Of a DNA stretch of 64,000 bases, positions 36,581-48,300 are shown piece after piece. The DNA lies in contig JAJKFJ010021011.1 of assembly GCA_027382625.1 (NCBI GenBank), forward strand, positions 124,001-188,000, written 5' to 3'. This DNA comes from Tetmemena sp. SeJ-2015. Its lineage: Eukaryota; Ciliophora; Spirotrichea; Sporadotrichida; Oxytrichidae. The notes below the pieces were generated by a model that was not told the DNA's origin, made no database searches, and saw only the letters and a program-made list of their open reading frames with translations. The position numbers and the translations under genes were made by a program. Position 1 is the stretch's first letter. The number at the start of each line of letters is the position of its first letter.

Positions 36581-37537
36581 ATGAACAAGCAATTCTAGAA
36601 AGAGATTCAACAAGAGTATTTGAGCGAGTTCGCGAACAACGTTCATCGCGTCCATGATCGCCAGCACTTCATAGCAAATCAGCGCAGCTTCAAAGCCCGC
36701 GGCATTCGCAGTCTGCAACAGCCCTCAGTCTACATTTTAGCCATTCTGTTTGCGTTTGGCCTCTATCAGATAGACCGCCTCTACGACTTCCGAATCATCT
36801 ACCAGCATTAGAGCGATAACATTTCTGAGTTGAAGGAGGGCCTCAAAACCTTACCTGATAAGACTCAAGATCTGGCCGGAACCATTTGGACGCTCAGCAT
36901 CGCCCTTCTCATCCTAACTGGTGTGATAGCATTCAAGAAAACCTACCAACGCCACCAGACTGAACAGAGAGAAAGAAAGACCTAGAAGCAGGAGCAGCAA
37001 GAGTATGAGAGAAACTTCCAGAGAAAGCACAGGATCGAGTCACCCACGCACGCATGTGAGAAAATCACTGAGCAGGAGTTCGACTATCATCAAAATGTTA
37101 CAACCAAGAGGGAGATTCAAAAGCTAGTCAACTCTCAAGAATACCAGCAAGCCATGGCCAGAAAAGGATAAAACCAGTCTTCATGGAACTGGCAAGCATA
37201 CGATAGAGACCAAGGCATAATCCCCAACGGAGAGGATAGAGAAATCGAGAACTTCGATCTCGCTGAGGAGCTTGATAAAGTTGAAACAGAGTTGAAGCCA
37301 AGAGGAGGCAGAACTCAAATCCTGAGATATAGAACTCAGCAGAAGTTGAACCAAACTGAGGACTTGACATAGAGTCGTAACTCAAAATCCCCTCTGAGTA
37401 ATCTTAAGGGAAGAAAGAGCTTTGACCAGGATCTGAACAGCCCTGACGCTAAAGCGCACCGCAGGATGGCCACTCCTTCGACCCTCGCCTCTTACAAACA
37501 GTTGTCCATAAATCCCCGTTCCACAGCAGCTTTATGA
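36581..37537 (+). CDS. Two-helix membrane protein, uninterrupted, unknown function
   Basis: A clean reading of 318 codons from ATG 36581 to TGA 37535-37537, with TAA/TAG Gln codons, no IES, no intron and no frame break. Two hydrophobic segments (about residues 46-64, VYILAILFAFGLYQIDRLY, and about 95-117) bracket a short polar loop. A basic amphipathic N-terminus and a long charged Gln/Glu/Arg-rich C-terminal half follow. Base composition is richer in G+C than most neighbours. I do not recognise a family. The layout could suit an organelle or ER membrane protein; that is a guess. Confidence 0.8.
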
Positions 37538-37923
37538 GCACAGCCTTGGAGATAGCTCCAAGCTTCTAATAACTAACTATCAGCAAGGGCCTAAAGTACT
37601 TAGAACTACGGTCTGAAGAAAAACAAAGGCCCTTGCATGTAGTATTAAATATGTGTGAATTAGTATGAGGGAGCTTGATAACTTCTTCATTGAAGGTTAT
37701 TGAGTGGACCAATCAGTCTGAATCATTCTTATCAACCCAGAGAGCAAGTGTATATATCTAATTAAAAATAAAATTTATTTTCATTCCATCTCGAAAATGT
37801 TAAGACCATCTCCAAGACATACAATTCACAATTTTCTACTTATGATGAGCATTTAAAAGGAAGATGGAATTATTAAAAATTTATCAAAAGTATAATTTAT
37901 CACACAACTAACACAGAAACAAT

Positions 37924-40900
37924 ATGGAACCAGTTCGAGATCCCTACGTTCTCTACAGTGAACTTTTAACCAAGGCCTTTGAGAAAATTTAAAAGTAGCT
38001 TCCTAAAAAGTACAAGGAGTTAAAGGACCTCTGCACAGAGGCAATCGGTAAGGAATTATAATCATTTCTCAGAAAAGACCTCATCTCTAAGAGGATTATG
38101 AATCAGGCGTGGCAATAAAAATGCTCTTAAATTTGAATTGACTGAGGGTCATAAATGCTAATTTCATGAGTAATAGAGAAAGTAAAGTTGGAGAAGGAGG
38201 GGCCCTATGACGCTAACAAGTACTTCTACATTTTAAAGTTGGCTCTCGATACTAAAATTGCCAAACTCATGGAGCACATTCATCAAATATAAGGTAGTGA
38301 TGCTATAAATTTCATTACTTTTAATGGATTCTGTACATAATACAGAAGCTGATATCGCATGAATTTTTGGATGGCAACTGCGAGGACAACTGTATCTACC
38401 CTGATGATTAAAAGCCACCTGCAAATAATGGTCGCCTTCCTCGCAAGCTCATAGACGCAGTCGTTGAATCTTTAAATGATCATTAGACTTTTTGTTGTTT
38501 GTGTGTGTGTTTGTAAGAATCAATTTGCAACTGCGTGACAGAGAGAGACAACCAAGTGTAACTTCAAATCATCAAGGTAAATAATTTAACTCCTCTTCTT
38601 CTAGTCATTTCTAACATTTGTGGTAGGCTCTGCTGACTGTAGTGACCACTTTCAATAGCAAAGTTCACGAAAAGTCTCTGCTAGAGGCTTTTAGAGCATG
38701 CTACCAGATTCACATCAGTAAGTCAAATACACATACTCACATACACACTTATAAAACTCTTTTCTTATTCATCACAAGGCTTTTAATAAAGAATTTATAA
38801 GAATCTGAAAGTCAGTAAATTAAAGTTAAAGAAGGGGTGATGGTGATGATATGATTCTGACTAGGAATTAAATCACCCTCACTCACTTTATTAGCTATAA
38901 TTCTGATCTCCAATTTCAAAACCTATTAGACTTATTAATTCACTCTTCTTCACTCATGCTAATTGAGACTGAGGTTAATTCACTTATAGCTTCGACCAAC
39001 ACTATAAACCAGAACACAGCTAAGGCATCCCTCACTCAGATGATAAACATGGTATTCTCTAAGATGGAAGCTTACTCTGGCAGTTTCGGCACTTCCTTGG
39101 CTAAGCTGCAGCAACGCAACTCCTTCGTCCATCATAAGAACAGTACCAGTATCGATGATGGTTCCTCCTCAGGACGACCAGTCAGTCAAGCACTCTGAGA
39201 AATCGAATCAACTGTAAAAAATAAGCAGTATATAGTTGATTGATAGATCGTTGAAGTTGAAAAAGGGCTAGTCACTCTCTATCGAGGAGGAGAAGATGGA
39301 AAGCCACGCCCGAACAGAGGGAGGAGTACCTAATACTCACTAGTCTCAAACTTCTGCTTCCTCTCATCATCAGAGAATAATCTTTAAAGTCTAGTAAATG
39401 GTTTTATTACAGAGCAGTGGTAGTAGCAATAACGTCGTGCTGAACGTGTCGGGAATCGACCAGTATGTCTTTCAGGTTACCCAGAACATAGTAGATGACG
39501 TGTGTCTATTCTACGCCAAGCAAGATGCCATCAAGAGCAGATACCAGTAGCAACTGAGTGGATTAGTGGCAGGAGCACCTGGCTAGACAGCTGCTGAGGA
39601 CTAGATTGCTTCAGAGAAGGAAGCTGACGGTCATGATAAATTATTATGCATATTTTTATGATATTGACATGATGAGTCGGACAGAGCAGGAGTAGACTCA
39701 GAAGAGAGACAGGCCTTGGAGGAGATGATGATGGCAGAGCTAGCACAGGTGCAGCTCAAGTCAGTTCCTCAGAAGATCACCAAAGAGGAGACCTCTTCCA
39801 AATCTAAGAAACTACCGCAAGTAGATATCAAGAACGAGCACGGTATCCCATCAGGCAAATTCGGTTGGTGCATAGTGTGCCGTAACCAGGCAAACTTATA
39901 CTGCAAGGACACCCGCCACCCAGTCTGCTCATACGAGTGCAAGCAGAAGCATGTCAACCTAATTGACTCTATTCAGGCGCCTTAGATAGAGGGACTCAAC
40001 AACTTCCACTCCACTGAAGAGGCCAGGAGGTACTTCCAAGATGCAAACATACATTTATGATAGGAATGGTTATATCATAGATGCTCTGACTGTTTTCAAG
40101 TCTATCTGTAAACTGTGCTTGAAAGAGATTCCCAACCAGAGTATTAACACCTTCACTATGAGGAGCAAGGTCCTTGGCCTAGAACTCATTCTCGCCGTAG
40201 TTGAGAAGCCTGGCACCACATTAATTTAAAATGAATATAATAATTGTTTCATTCCTGAACAGGAAGGATTCATGACATCATCAAGACACTTTGTGTGATA
40301 ATATTCATTATCGTATATACTTATTTATTATTGATGGTCTACTGAAGTACTGCGTGTCAAATGAAAAGATAATCTCTCAAATTTGAGTGTGTCATTATAT
40401 TTTAAAGACAATCTTCTCAACGTCGATGTCGATCTTCTACTGTCTGTTCCTCCACTTCCGTGAGCACCTCAAGCAGGAGATCGCTGTCTTCCTAGACCAG
40501 ATCTTCCTCCGCATTCTTGACTCAGGCAACTCCAACTACCATCAAAAAATAAAAATAAACAAACACTAATATTTTTTTTTATTTGACAAGTACCTGATCC
40601 TGACTGTGTTCGATAGGATCTCCCAGAACACAAAGCATGAATTGGAGATCTTCATAAACTACGACTGCGACTTCCAGCAGCGCAATATCTTTGAACGCAT
40701 CGTGGACTCGCTCTCCAAAATCGCACAGGGCAAGTTCCAGAAGAGTGAGCACTCCAACATCATCACAGCTCAGGAAGAGTACTCCCTCCGCCTCTACGCA
40801 CTCCAGATCCTGGTCCAGGGACTAAGGAACATCAACAAGACCATCGAAGCAGAGAACGCAGAGTTCAAGCTAGGCCAGAGGGAATCCTCTCAGCACTCCA

Positions 40901-43900
40901 ACAAGCGCGAGAACAGTGTGGACCAGCACTCTGACGACGAGGAGCAGAAGGAAATCCTTGAGTAAGACTCCAAGAAGGCCAACGCTCTTGATAACTTATC
41001 ATGAATATCAATGTTAACTTGGAGAAGGCGAGACAGGTGAAGAACGACATAGTCAGGGCCAGTGTGAAGTTCAACTTCAAGCCTAAGAACGGCATCAACT
41101 ACCTCATATCCAAGAACTTGATAGCCAAAGAGCCTTAGGAGTAACAGATTCTAGACATTGTCAACTTCCTTAAGACTACAGCCACACTTGACAAGACTGC
41201 AATCGGAGATTATCTCGGAGAGGATACTGACATCACTAAGAAAGTACTCTATGAGTATATCAACCAATATTCAAAGTTCAATTACTTGTCTCTCAATTTT
41301 GAACCAGTTCAACTTTGCAGATGTGCCATTTGTGGATTCGATGAAGCGCATGCTCTCCGGTTTCCGTCTGCCTGGTGAGGGTTAGAAGGTAGATCGTATG
41401 ATGGAGATCTTCGGTGAGAAATTCTGTAAGGACAACAGAGATGCCTTTGGAAATGCTGAATGCATCTATGTTCTAGCCTATGCCACCATGATTCTTCAAA
41501 CTAGCATCCATAATCCTCAGGCCAGCAAGACTCGCATGACTCTAGAAGATTATCTTAAGATGACCAAGGGCATTAACAACGGCAAGGACATCGATAGAGA
41601 CTTCCTAGTTCAAAATTATCAGACAGTGGAAATTGAGCCATTCACCCTAGCTGAGGATGAAGATGCAAAGCTTAAGTTAGAAGGAGCCATGGCTAACCCC
41701 AGCAGGAAGAGGGATTTATTCCTCCAGGAAGCTAAGGGAATGGTCAAGCGCTCTGCAGAGCAAATTAAGTAGAAGCAGACTCATGCCTAGTTCATTCTTG
41801 TAAATGACACTGATCCCATCAAGCCCATGTTTGGAGCCACTTGGAGCGCAAACTTGGCTGTCTTCTCTGTGCTGCTCGAGGAGTCAGATGACTTGAAGAT
41901 TACTGAGCTTTGTATTGAGGGCTTCACACATGCTATCAAGATCTCAGGGTTCTACAACATGAACACTGAGAGAGATGCCTTTGTCTCTTCTCTCTCTAAG
42001 TTCACTCAGGTCTCAGCTATAAGAGACATCAAGGAGAAGAATATCGAGTGCATCAGGGCTCTCCTTAACCTAGCTACCTATGAAGGAAACTACCTCAAGA
42101 ACTCCTGGTTCTATGTGCTCGATTGCATCTCAAAGATTGATTACATGTACGTTCTTGGAACTGGCGCTAGGAAGGATTCTGAATTCTTCAATGCCCAAAA
42201 GAAAGGTACAAAGTATATTAAGCTGCTTTAGACACTTTTGTCATATTTAACATTTTCAAAGAACGTATAAATCTAGAGAAGGCTAGAGAGAGAACAGGCT
42301 CTTATTCAAAACTCAGAGCTGATAGTGCAGAGAATAGACTTGACCTCCTTAGACTTCATCTTCCAGAGATCTGTGAATCTTGACTCTGACGCTATCATAG
42401 ACTTCATCAATAACCTCTGCCTGGTTTCGAAAGAGGAGTTGCAAGATTCTGATAACCCAAGGAAGTTCTCTCTCCAGAGACTTGTAGAGGTGGCTGATTT
42501 CAATATGGGCCGTATTAGATTCGTCTGGACTAGAATATGGAATGCCCTCAGCGAGCATTTCAGCATTGTGGGCTCACATCCAAACCTCCATGTGGCTCTC
42601 TATGCAATTGATTCCTTGAGACAGCTAGCAGATAAGTTCTTGCTGAAGGATGAATTCGGCCATTACAATTTCCAAAAGGACTTCCTTAAGCCCTTCGAAA
42701 CGATAATGTTGAACAACTTGCACACTAGACTTGACATTAAAGAGTTCATCGTACTAGCTATTGCAAACATGTGCAGAGCTAAAGCCAAATATATCAAGTC
42801 TGGTTGGATAGTGATCATTAACATCTTCACTCATCATAGTCATTTTAGATTATTAGACCTATTGAATTTGCTTTCACTCTTGCAGCCTAAGACATGGAAG
42901 AGAATCTTGTCTTCTAATCCTTCGAAGCTCTTAAATTTGCAGTGAAGAACTAATTCTCTCAATTGGAGGAGAATCTTCGTAGAACTAATAAACTGCCTCA
43001 ACAAATACACCAAGAATAACTACCTCAGATAGTCTTTTATCGATATATACTTCTTCCTTATGCTTCATAATCTTTGGAAGCACTTGACTTGTTACACGAG
43101 TGTGCCAGAAACTTGCACATGCGAAAAGAGATAGTGCAGAACTTTGTGAAGGTCAACGGTCTTAACTTTTACTAGCGCGATCGGGATAACATGCAACGCT
43201 ACCCTCTTCACTATAGCATACAGAAGTAGTCGCTTCAAAAGGAGGATATTAAGTCTGCCAGATCAGCTGGAGGCTTTGGAGTTGCTGGGGACACGGATCA
43301 GCCAGACGAGCTAAGAATTAGACATAGTGTCTAGAAAGGACTGTGGTTCCCCATTCTAACTAACTTGACTAACCTGATTCTCGAGAAGAGAAAAGAGATT
43401 CAGGAGAGGGCTTTCACTTCTCTGTTCAGCATACTTAACGAGTACAATCAAGACTTCACTCTCGAGTTTTGGAAGGAAATATTAAACCAAGTTATTCTTC
43501 CAGTGCTTGAGGATATCCACCTAGCAGTAGAGATTCCTAACAAGAAGTAAGTTTGAGAATTAGCTTATCTATATTAGTACGGACAGTGAGTTCTACAAGA
43601 CAACTATCAAGGATTTGCTAGAGAGTATGAACAGCTACATGCTTGCTCATATAGATACACTTAGACCACTCATACCAGAGTACATCGACATGCTCGCTCT
43701 CTTTATCTCTAACATCAATGAGGTATGATTAAGCAAAAGTTCTTACCTTGTTTAGAAACACATCGCATCTGTGGTTATCAATCAATTCAAGCTCTACATT
43801 TTGCAAGTTGGAAAACACCTGTCCACCAATCAGTGGAATTCCTTCGTCATTTCATTGCAGAACTTGTTTGAAGCTACTATTCCGGTCAGTCTTATCGAAG

Positions 43901-44906
43901 AGAAAGAAAAATACTAAGAGAGTCAGCAGCTTACTGATCACAGATAAGTAAGAATACATATTTAATTCAATAATTGTAGTTGACTATTCCTAAGGGAAGA
44001 GCTTCCATCGTTTCAGATAACTCCTCCTCTACCAATAACAGAGGTGCTGACTTACACTTCAATTAAGACGCATGCTTCACTAAATGCATAGTCCAGCTTC
44101 TACTCATCAATACAGTTTCTGAAACCGTAGACAAATTCTATGACTCACTCTCTCTTCATGTAAGCAAATAGTTGCATCTGATTTCCATTCTAGAACCTGT
44201 ACATCTTGCTTGAATGCCTTGACAAGTCCTACAAATTTGCCAAAGAGTTTAACTAGGAGCTGGGTCTGAGACTTAAACTTTGGAATGAGGGATTCATGGC
44301 TGACCTTAAGCAATTGCCAGGTTTGACTGCTCAAGAGCGTGAAAGCATCTCTGCATACCTCTCCATTCTCTTCAAGCTTTATTTCCAGCCTAAGGAAGGA
44401 TAGAACATAGAGAATAATTCAAAGAAGCTATTCGACCTCTGCTCAAGAGTTCTCAAGGACTACTGCATTCAGCAGAGTGAGCTCATAGCTATTAACAACA
44501 GCAAGCAGCAAGAAGGAGCCAAGAAAGGTGAATTTGAGATGAGGCAGAGGCAGACAACGAAGACAGGCTCTTATCTTTGAGCGATTACACGAGAATGAAC
44601 TTGAGCGTCAACTCTAGAACATCACACCTATCGTCTCGAACATCATACTTGCCAATCTTCTCAAACTCTCAGAAGATGATGTAAGTCGGAATCTATTTTT
44701 CTTATAAGAAAATGGCTAAGTTTCATTTTCAATCCACTCATCAATCAATCTAAGTTATTAACTTTAATTTGTAGTTGAAGAAGCACGTGCGTGAGATCGG
44801 GCCTCTTCTGATAGACCTCTCGCTCTGCAACCACTACGAGATCAGAGTAGCAAATAAGGAACTACTCAGCAGAATCTTTGAGTACTTAGTCTCCAAACTT
44901 CACTGA
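37924..44906 (+). CDS. Sec7-domain Arf guanine-nucleotide exchange factor (BIG/ARFGEF type)
   Basis: A large Arf GEF of the BIG1/BIG2 (yeast Sec7) class, which activates Arf at the trans-Golgi. In order: DCB domain with KLISHEFLDGN, LQIIKALLTVVTTFNS and INQNTAKASLTQM (38330-39060); HUS region with CIVCRNQANLYC and FREHLKQEIAVFLDQIFLRIL (39860-40520) and DYDCDFQQRNIFERI-like sequence (about 40660-40700); Sec7 domain (41020-41700) with the catalytic Glu in FRLPGEGQKVDRMME; then HDS repeats to the end. Start ATG 37924, stop TGA 44904-44906. Introns include 38577-38626, 38718-38989, 43547-43577 and 43723-43755. Seven IESs are resolved. Frame changes near 38300, 40290, 42980 and 43100 are unexplained and probably indels. 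Confidence 0.95.
39371..39414 (+). other. In-frame IES, pointer CAGAG
   Basis: Excision removes 39 bp with no stop and no GT donor. Removal joins SASSHHQ to SSGSSNNVV in frame. Confidence 0.78.
39632..39673 (+). other. IES, pointer CATGAT
   Basis: The 30-bp segment 39638-39667 contains a TGA; removal joins EADGHD to ESDRAGVDS in frame. Confidence 0.87.
40039..40084 (+). other. IES, pointer AGATGC
   Basis: The 34-bp segment 40045-40078; removal joins EEARRYFQD to ALTVFKSICKLC, the expected HUS sequence. Confidence 0.92.
40371..40414 (+). other. IES, pointer AATCT
   Basis: The 34-bp segment 40376-40409 contains a TGA; removal joins VSNEKII to FSTSMSIFYC in frame. Confidence 0.82.
40992..41020 (+). 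other. IES, pointer TAACTT
   Basis: Only 17 bp (40998-41014) plus a pointer; removal joins KKANALDN to LEKARQVKND in frame just before the Sec7 domain. It is the shortest IES found here. Confidence 0.87.
41262..41306 (+). other. IES, pointer AACCA
   Basis: The 35-bp segment 41267-41301 cuts the Sec7 domain; removal joins LYEYIN to QFNFADVPF, as the family requires. Confidence 0.94.
42826..42879 (+). other. IES, pointer TTCACTC
   Basis: The 40-bp segment 42833-42872; removal joins IVIINIFTL to AAQDMEENLV in frame in the HDS region. Confidence 0.9.
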
Positions 44907-44909
44907 TTA

Positions 44910-45390
44910 ACTACAGCTTTATTAAGAAATTAGAATGAAAAGTGTTAAGGAGAATTTTCATGTAGCTTGAAGTTGGCATTTAAATTGTTTAATCATCATT
45001 CCTATTATTAGTGTCTCTTTTAAAATCGCTTGATGATATATTTCTTCAATTTTTTAAAAAAGTTAGAGAATTTGAATATGATTTGCTTCAGTTACTAAGT
45101 TTGTTTTGATTAAAATAGGGTTGAACTTGAAATTTTTTATGGAAACGGTAGCAATATGAAGACTTAAATAATTTATTTAAATTATTACATTATAAGAAGA
45201 AATAAGGGAAAGAAAGCAATTTCAAGCCTAATTACCCAAAATAAAACCATTAAATTTTTAAATTTTAGGCTTAAATTATGTAAAACAATTTTTTTATTCA
45301 GAAACAACCTTTTATTAAATTTGGGCGGCATTTTTTTTAAATGAAATTAATTTTCAAGATAAATTTTTGAGGAATATTATAAGACTTTGA
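44910..45390. other. AT-rich intergenic stretch
   Basis: It separates the Sec7 gene stop from the flippase start. No coding reading or recognised signal. Confidence 0.5.
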
Positions 45391-45391
45391 A

Positions 45392-48300
45392 ATGAAAAAT
45401 AAAGAGAAAAGAAGTGTGATTAGCTAGGAGCCCGTACCCTAGTTATTCAACAAGACCCCCGAGGAGACTCGGAAAAGATCTCATACAGAGAAGAAGCCAG
45501 ATAAGGGCAAGGAAATGAGTAAGCTCTTTGACCCAAAAGATTGAGTAGTCATCACCACCATCTATTATAGAGAAGAAGTCAAGTGGGCAGTCTTCAAACG
45601 CCAAATAAATCCCAGCTGAGATTTTTGGAGATTAACACAGCAGCAGCAATAGAACAATTGAGACCCTGAAAAGAAGAGCTCTTCACTTAACTCTGGAGTG
45701 AAGTTAGAGAATTCTTAGAGCTCGATGCGCTCTTCTGTTGCCTCACTCTCCCTTAACGCTTGTAAGTTATTTGCTACAATGAAAAAGAACTGGCTGGTGT
45801 TGCAGCTCTTTCTTGTTCGACATTTTTACTTGTTGGAATATTGTCTTGATATAAATTTAGCTTCGATGCTTTCTGGGAAGTCGCTGCTAATTTCTAAGAG
45901 GAGTTCAGGCAAGAAGCAAGTGCTCAAGCAAGTGATTGCGTTCGGGAGTGACGAGTCAATTCACGCAAATCGTAAGTTGCCTTTTCGAATTCTTTAGGAC
46001 AGTAAAAATATACCGAGGGTGGAGTGAGGGATCACATACTCTTTGGGCCTTATAATTATTTTAATTTCCAGAAGGAGGAGATCCGAGAGTAACAATTTTT
46101 ATTTAGCCAAAAACATAAACAAGGTGCGACTCACCAGGTACACCCTCATCAGCTTTGTGCCACTGTCACTACTCTACCAATTCAAAAGAGCGGCAAACAT
46201 CTACTTCCTGCTCATCACTATATTCACTTTCATGCCATTCACTCCCAAGGTAAATAGTCAAAATAATGATTATCTCTATATATAAATACCATAATGGATT
46301 TTCATCTATAAAATGGGCCACTTATAGTAGTCCAATTATATAATCGTCTCTAGAAGTTTCTTTCTCGTGATTATAAATTTTTTTAATAGGATCCCTCGTC
46401 TATGATTGGAACTTTTCTCTTCGTCCTTATTCTCACAATCATATAGCAATAAATGAATAAGCATAATTGGTGCGAAATCAATTGAAATGAATGCTGAAGG
46501 AGGCATTTGAGGATTCTTAAAGGTATAAAATGCAGAATGATTTGAATGGGAAGAAAGCCAAGATATTTAACTACGAAACCGGAAAGTTTGAATTAATGAA
46601 GTAAGTTATAAAAAAAGGGCTTAATAGGGGAGTGCTGGTTTGTTTAAATTTATTATTTTTAGATGGGAGAGCATGAAAGCTGGAATGATTATAAGGATGG
46701 AGAAGGACTATGAAGTCCCTGCAGATGTGTTACTCCTATACTCATCTAACATTTCTGGACTCATTTTCGTGGACACTATGGCATTAGATGGAGAAACTAA
46801 TTTGAAAGAGAAGGCCGCTATATGCGAATCCTTTGATGAGAAAATTGTTGGCTCACTCAAAGGAGAAATAACGGTTGATTCACCAAATGAGTTACTCGAT
46901 TACTGGGAGGGCTTTGTCCAGAGTCCTTAAATTCCTTAGAAAGCACCCTCCACTATAAAGAACCTAGTGCTGCGTGGCTCGTTCGTGAGGAATACTAAAT
47001 TTGCCTATGGCATAATAATATATACAGGCATGTAGACTAAGATCCTCAAGAATCTCAAGAAACCTCCTCACAAGGTTAGTAACGTCATGAAGAAGATGAA
47101 TCAAATGCTCTACACAGTTTTCGCCTTCCAAATTATTCTAGTTGTGCTGTTTGCTGGCTTGAACTACAATTGGGCTTAAGCGAATTACGGGCTGCATGAG
47201 GAGACTGGCTAAGACGCAGGCCAAGCTACTTTTGTGAACACTTTCTTGATTTAAGTGCTAGTGTTCTGGGTGGCTTACTCGCATTTGATCCCCATCAGTC
47301 TCTATGTCATCATTGAGTTGCTAAATTAGGCAGAGTTACCTCATCAACAATCTTTATTCCTATAATGATACATTAGTTGAATGCTATTAAACAAAGATGT
47401 GGAGTTGTATGACAAGGAGACAAAGTCCTTCGCGAACTGCAGAAACTCAGACCTCATAGAGGAACTTGGCTAGGTAGGAGATGATATTCAGTGATAAGAC
47501 TGGAACCCTCACCATGAACAAGATGATTTTCAAAAAGTGTCAGATTAACGGAGGACAGGATAGCTGACGACACACCCGCTCTGAATAATCCGCAAACTGA
47601 CCGCACAGAGTCGAACAGTGAGGACAACATTGATGGAATGAACATCAATGGAATTAAGTTCGTCAAGCAAAGACTAAAAGAGGAGTATAAGAGATATCTC
47701 AGGAGATACAAAGACCCTAATCACTCCATATACAACTACCCCTATAAACTAATTAATAAAGATAGGAAAGTTTATTACTAGTAAATGCTTTGAGTTTATG
47801 AACTTTGTACTCCTTCTCGGCCTTTGCCATTCTGTTGTCTGCGATATCGACCTTGATTATAATACTCATTTTTTGATATTCTTCTATCATAGCATACTAA
47901 TTGAACTATAAATTGTCTCCTATTATCAAATTTAAGCTTGAAACTAAGGAGATAAGATACTAGGCAAGTTCTCCAGATGAATTAGCTCTGGTTTAGGGAG
48001 CCAGAGACTTTGGCATAGAGCTGAATAAATTGATAATATATGAACTTATCATCATCTTCATCATAATCCATTTATTTTTGTAAGCTGGTTTCAAGGAACC
48101 AACAAGCTAGAGATAAATAACAAGATCATGGATATAAAGGAGAACTACAAGATAGTGGCGGAGTTTCCCTTTGACAGCACTAGGAAGTGCATGAGTGTCA
48201 TAGTAAGGGACTAATTCCTCAAATACTACCTCCTCACTAAAGGAGCAGACTCTGTACTCATGGACAAGATCAGTTTCGAAAAGTCTAAGAAAGAGAGTAA

